Assembly (NCBI GenBank): GCA_024641725.1
Contig: JAHECM010000023.1
Span: forward strand, 1-20,303
Length of the DNA: 20,303 nucleotides
From: Limnohabitans sp.
GTDB taxonomy: Bacteria > Pseudomonadota > Gammaproteobacteria > Burkholderiales > Burkholderiaceae_C
Reading direction: 5' to 3'
Shown: positions 18,292-20,303 of the stretch, one piece after another
How the letters are laid out: the number at the start of each line of letters is the position of its first letter
Position numbering within the stretch: position 1 is the stretch's first letter
The notes under the pieces: generated by a model
Seen by the model: the letters and a program-made list of their open reading frames with translations, nothing else
Database searches by the model: none
Told to the model about the DNA's origin: nothing
Program-made: the position numbers and the translations under genes

Positions 18292-18314
18292 GTTGATAAA
18301 GGAGTAAACCGTCA

Positions 18315-19814
18315 ATGAAGTTCGACATCCAAAAGCGCTCATCAGAGCAATTGCAAGGCGACACACACGATGCCCTGGTGGTGCTCTGGTCTTCAAGCGC
18401 CAAGATCGGCAAAGACCTGATTTCTGCCTGGATCAACAAGGCCCTCAAGGCCGGGGATTTTGAACACAAAACCGGTTCAGTCCTGCAATCTTACGGTATG
18501 GCCGGCGTCCAAGCGCGTCGTTTGGTGGTGGTCTCTTGCGGCGAAGGCCAGGCCAAGGACCACAAAGCCGCCATTTCAGCGGCTTGGGCCTGCCTCAAGG
18601 GGGCCAAGGTTCAGCGTTTGGGCCTGCATTGGGCCAGCGATGTGCAGCCTGATCAGGTGCAACAGGCGGTCATGGCGCTGGCCGAAGCCAGCTACAGCTA
18701 CACGACCACCTTGAGCCAAGCCAAACCCCGGGTGCTGACGCAAGTGCGTTTGAGCGCCGAAACGGTCACAGCGGCCCACCAGCAGGCCGTGGTCAAGGGC
18801 CACGCGACCGTTGCGGGCATCGAGACCGCCAAGGAGTGGGCCAATCGCCCCGCCAACCACGCCACACCCAGCGACCTGGCCGCCGCCGCGCGAGCCATTG
18901 CCAAAGCCCCCAAATTGGACTGCGAAGTGCTGGGGCCCAAAGAGGTTGCCAAATTGGGCATGGGGGCATTTTTGGCCGTGGCGCAGGGCTCTGCCCAGCC
19001 TTTGCGGTTCATTGTCTTGCGCTATAAGGGCGGCAAAACGCAAGATGCGCCTGTGGTGTTGGTGGGCAAGGGGGTCACGTTTGACACCGGCGGCATCTCG
19101 ATGAAGCCCGCCCCGGAGATGGACGAGATGAAGTTCGACATGAGCGGCGCGGCCAGTGTGCTGGGTGTGTTCAAGTCTTTGAGCCTGCTGCGCCCCGCCA
19201 TCAACGTGGTCGGCCTGATCCCGGCCACCGAAAACATGCCCGATGGCTTGGCGGTCAAACCCGGCGATGTGGTCACCAGCATGAGCGGGCAGACCATCGA
19301 AATACTCAACACCGACGCCGAAGGCCGCTTGGTGCTGTGCGATGCCTTGACCTATGCCGAGCGCTTTAAGCCGCAAGCGGTCATTGACATCGCCACCCTG
19401 ACCGGAGCCTGTGTGATCGCTTTGGGCGCAGTGCGCTCGGGCTTGTTTGCCAGTGACGATGCGTTGGCCACGGCCTTGCAAAAAGCCGGCGATGTCTCGG
19501 GTGATCTGTGCTGGCGCATGCCCATGGACGACGACTACGCCGAAGGCCTCAAGACCCCATTTGCCGACGTGGCCAACGTGGCGGGGCGTGCCGCCGGTTC
19601 GGTGTCTGCGGCCAAATTTTTGCAACGCTTTGCCAAAAAATACCCTTGGGCCCACTTGGACATCGCCGGCACGGCTTGGAAAAGCGGTGCCGCCAAAGGG
19701 GCCACCGGCCGCCCGGTCAGACTGCTGCTGGAATATGTGTGCCAGTTGGCCGATGCCCCTGTGGTCAGCCCGCCAAGCGCACGCCGTCGAACGGCTGCCC
19801 AATCGTCTGTCTAA
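18315..19814 (+). CDS. pepA: leucyl aminopeptidase PepA (M17 family)
   Basis: A 499-aa cytosolic di-metal aminopeptidase that trims N-terminal residues; in E. coli it also binds DNA in Xer recombination and carAB control. The N-terminal regulatory domain (about 1-165) is followed by the catalytic domain. Metal ligands and catalytic residues are in place: VGKGVTFDTGG with K252 and D257, DEMKFDMSGAASV with D275, the M17 signature NTDAEGRL with D334 and E336, and R338. K264 in SMKPAPEMDEMK is the second conserved lysine. Length equals E. coli PepA (503 aa), though the last about 20 residues (PVVSPPSARRRTAAQSSV) form a non-conserved basic tail. AAAGGAG (18298-18304) lies 10 nt before ATG. holC follows 21 nt downstream as in E. 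coli. It is divergent from the lptG cluster. Confidence 0.97.
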   Translation: MKFDIQKRSSEQLQGDTHDALVVLWSSSAKIGKDLISAWINKALKAGDFEHKTGSVLQSYGMAGVQARRLVVVSCGEGQAKDHKAAISAAWACLKGAKVQRLGLHWASDVQPDQVQQAVMALAEASYSYTTTLSQAKPRVLTQVRLSAETVTAAHQQAVVKGHATVAGIETAKEWANRPANHATPSDLAAAARAIAKAPKLDCEVLGPKEVAKLGMGAFLAVAQGSAQPLRFIVLRYKGGKTQDAPVVLVGKGVTFDTGGISMKPAPEMDEMKFDMSGAASVLGVFKSLSLLRPAINVVGLIPATENMPDGLAVKPGDVVTSMSGQTIEILNTDAEGRLVLCDALTYAERFKPQAVIDIATLTGACVIALGAVRSGLFASDDALATALQKAGDVSGDLCWRMPMDDDYAEGLKTPFADVANVAGRAAGSVSAAKFLQRFAKKYPWAHLDIAGTAWKSGAAKGATGRPVRLLLEYVCQLADAPVVSPPSARRRTAAQSSV

Positions 19815-19835
19815 GCGCCTTCCTGATCGCCAAAA

Positions 19836-20270
19836 ATGACCCAGATCGAGTTCCATTTCAATGCGCCAGACAAATTGGTTTACACCTGCCGATTGCTGCG
19901 CAAGTGCATGGCCAGTGGGGCGCGTGCCGGGGTGGTGGCAGCACAGCCTTTGCTCGGCCATTTGGACCAAAAGCTCTGGACGTTTTCTGAGATGGATTTC
20001 ATTGCCCACGCCCTGCTGGCTGGGGATGCGCCACCCGACGCCGCTTGTCCGGTGCTCTTGGCTGAACGCGTCGATCTGCTCGGTGCGGTTGACGTGCTTG
20101 TCAATTTAGGGGGCGAGGTGCCCGAGGGCTTTGAGTCTGTGGCGCGTTTGATCGAGATCGTGACGGCTGACGAATTGGACCGGGCGCAAGCCCGACAACG
20201 GTGGAAGCAATACACCCAGCAGGGCTACACCTTGATCCGCCACGATCTGGGCAAGCCCGTGGCTGCTTGA
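19836..20270 (+). CDS. holC: DNA polymerase III subunit chi
   Basis: A 144-aa chi subunit of the clamp-loader complex, which links the polymerase III holoenzyme to single-strand binding protein through HolD (psi). The start TQIEFHFNAPDKLVYTCRLLRKCMASG matches HolC (E. coli MKNATFYLLDNDTTVDGLSAVEQLVCEIAA-type fold with a conserved KLLRKxxxxG region). LDQKLWTFSEMDFIAHAL is the conserved LWTFxxxxFIPH block, and CPVLLAE and VDVLVNLGGEVPEGFESVARLIEIV are also typical. The C-terminal half ends DRAQARQRWKQYTQQGYTLIRHDL, the standard ARxRYKxYRxxGxxLxxHD pattern. Full length for the family (E. coli 147 aa). It is 21 nt after pepA and probably co-transcribed; valS, which follows in E. coli, would be beyond the window. 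Confidence 0.94.
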   Translation: MTQIEFHFNAPDKLVYTCRLLRKCMASGARAGVVAAQPLLGHLDQKLWTFSEMDFIAHALLAGDAPPDAACPVLLAERVDLLGAVDVLVNLGGEVPEGFESVARLIEIVTADELDRAQARQRWKQYTQQGYTLIRHDLGKPVAA

Positions 20271-20278
20271 TTGGGCAA

Positions 20279-20294
20279 CAGGCCGTGTGGCCTG
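20279..20294. terminator. short hairpin after holC, possible terminator
   Basis: CAGGCC-GTGT-GGCCTG is a perfect six-pair stem with a four-base loop, 8 nt after the holC stop. The following bases (CAAACGCGC) are not T-rich before the window ends, so it is not a classical intrinsic terminator. It may aid Rho-dependent 3' end formation. Confidence 0.25.
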
Positions 20295-20303
20295 CAAACG
20301 CGC

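Noticed and set aside
18292..18396. Upstream extension of the lptF-like ORF to 18396
   Set aside because: This part is antisense to the 5' end of pepA; the LptF-like sequence starts at ATG 18291.

Overview
This 20.3 kb window looks like a chromosomal housekeeping segment of a GC-rich betaproteobacterium, most likely order Burkholderiales and probably Comamonadaceae. That placement is inferred from the protein sequences and gene order (dapC-dapE-prmB, smc-zipA-ligA, pepA-holC, CysB next to CbiX). No database search was possible. I see no phage, integron, IS element, CRISPR array, tRNA or rRNA.

Layout. (1) 1-7018, minus strand: read in transcription order, a secreted family-5 ABC substrate-binding protein (7018-5432), then a lysine/peptidoglycan and ribosome block. 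That block is dapC (5342-4131), dapE (4127-2958), prmB (2961-2071) and a YheS-type ABC-F ATPase (from 1973, running off the left edge). dapC, dapE and prmB are within 3 nt of each other or overlap, so they are probably co-transcribed. A nested inverted repeat resembling a REP/BIME element fills the 97 nt between prmB and the ABC-F gene. (2) 7019-7263: divergent intergenic region with a perfect 14-bp palindrome and a terminator-like hairpin upstream of smc. (3) 7264-14486, plus strand: smc, zipA, ligA and a peptide deformylase, spaced by -4 to 12 nt, a chromosome segregation/division/repair unit. (4) 14487-18291, minus strand: a 47-codon remnant resembling the start of lptF, then lptG, cbiX, cysB and a YbdL-like methionine aminotransferase. 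The three junctions lptF'/lptG, lptG/cbiX and cysB/aminotransferase are overlaps or very short gaps. cbiX (siroheme), cysB (cysteine regulon) and the aminotransferase share a sulfur theme. (5) 18315-20270, plus strand: pepA and holC, an order also known from E. coli (pepA-holC, with lptFG divergent).

The most unusual point is the lptFG locus. Full-length LptG is present, but where LptF (about 360 aa) is expected there is only a short ORF. It begins like LptF (MLFDSFLRSERARQF), continues into a Pro/Thr-repeat tail, and ends in an ATGA overlap with lptG. This looks like a large internal in-frame deletion of a gene for an LPS-export permease, or an assembly collapse. Apart from that, the window is ordinary core genome. 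I found no convincing new multi-gene system.
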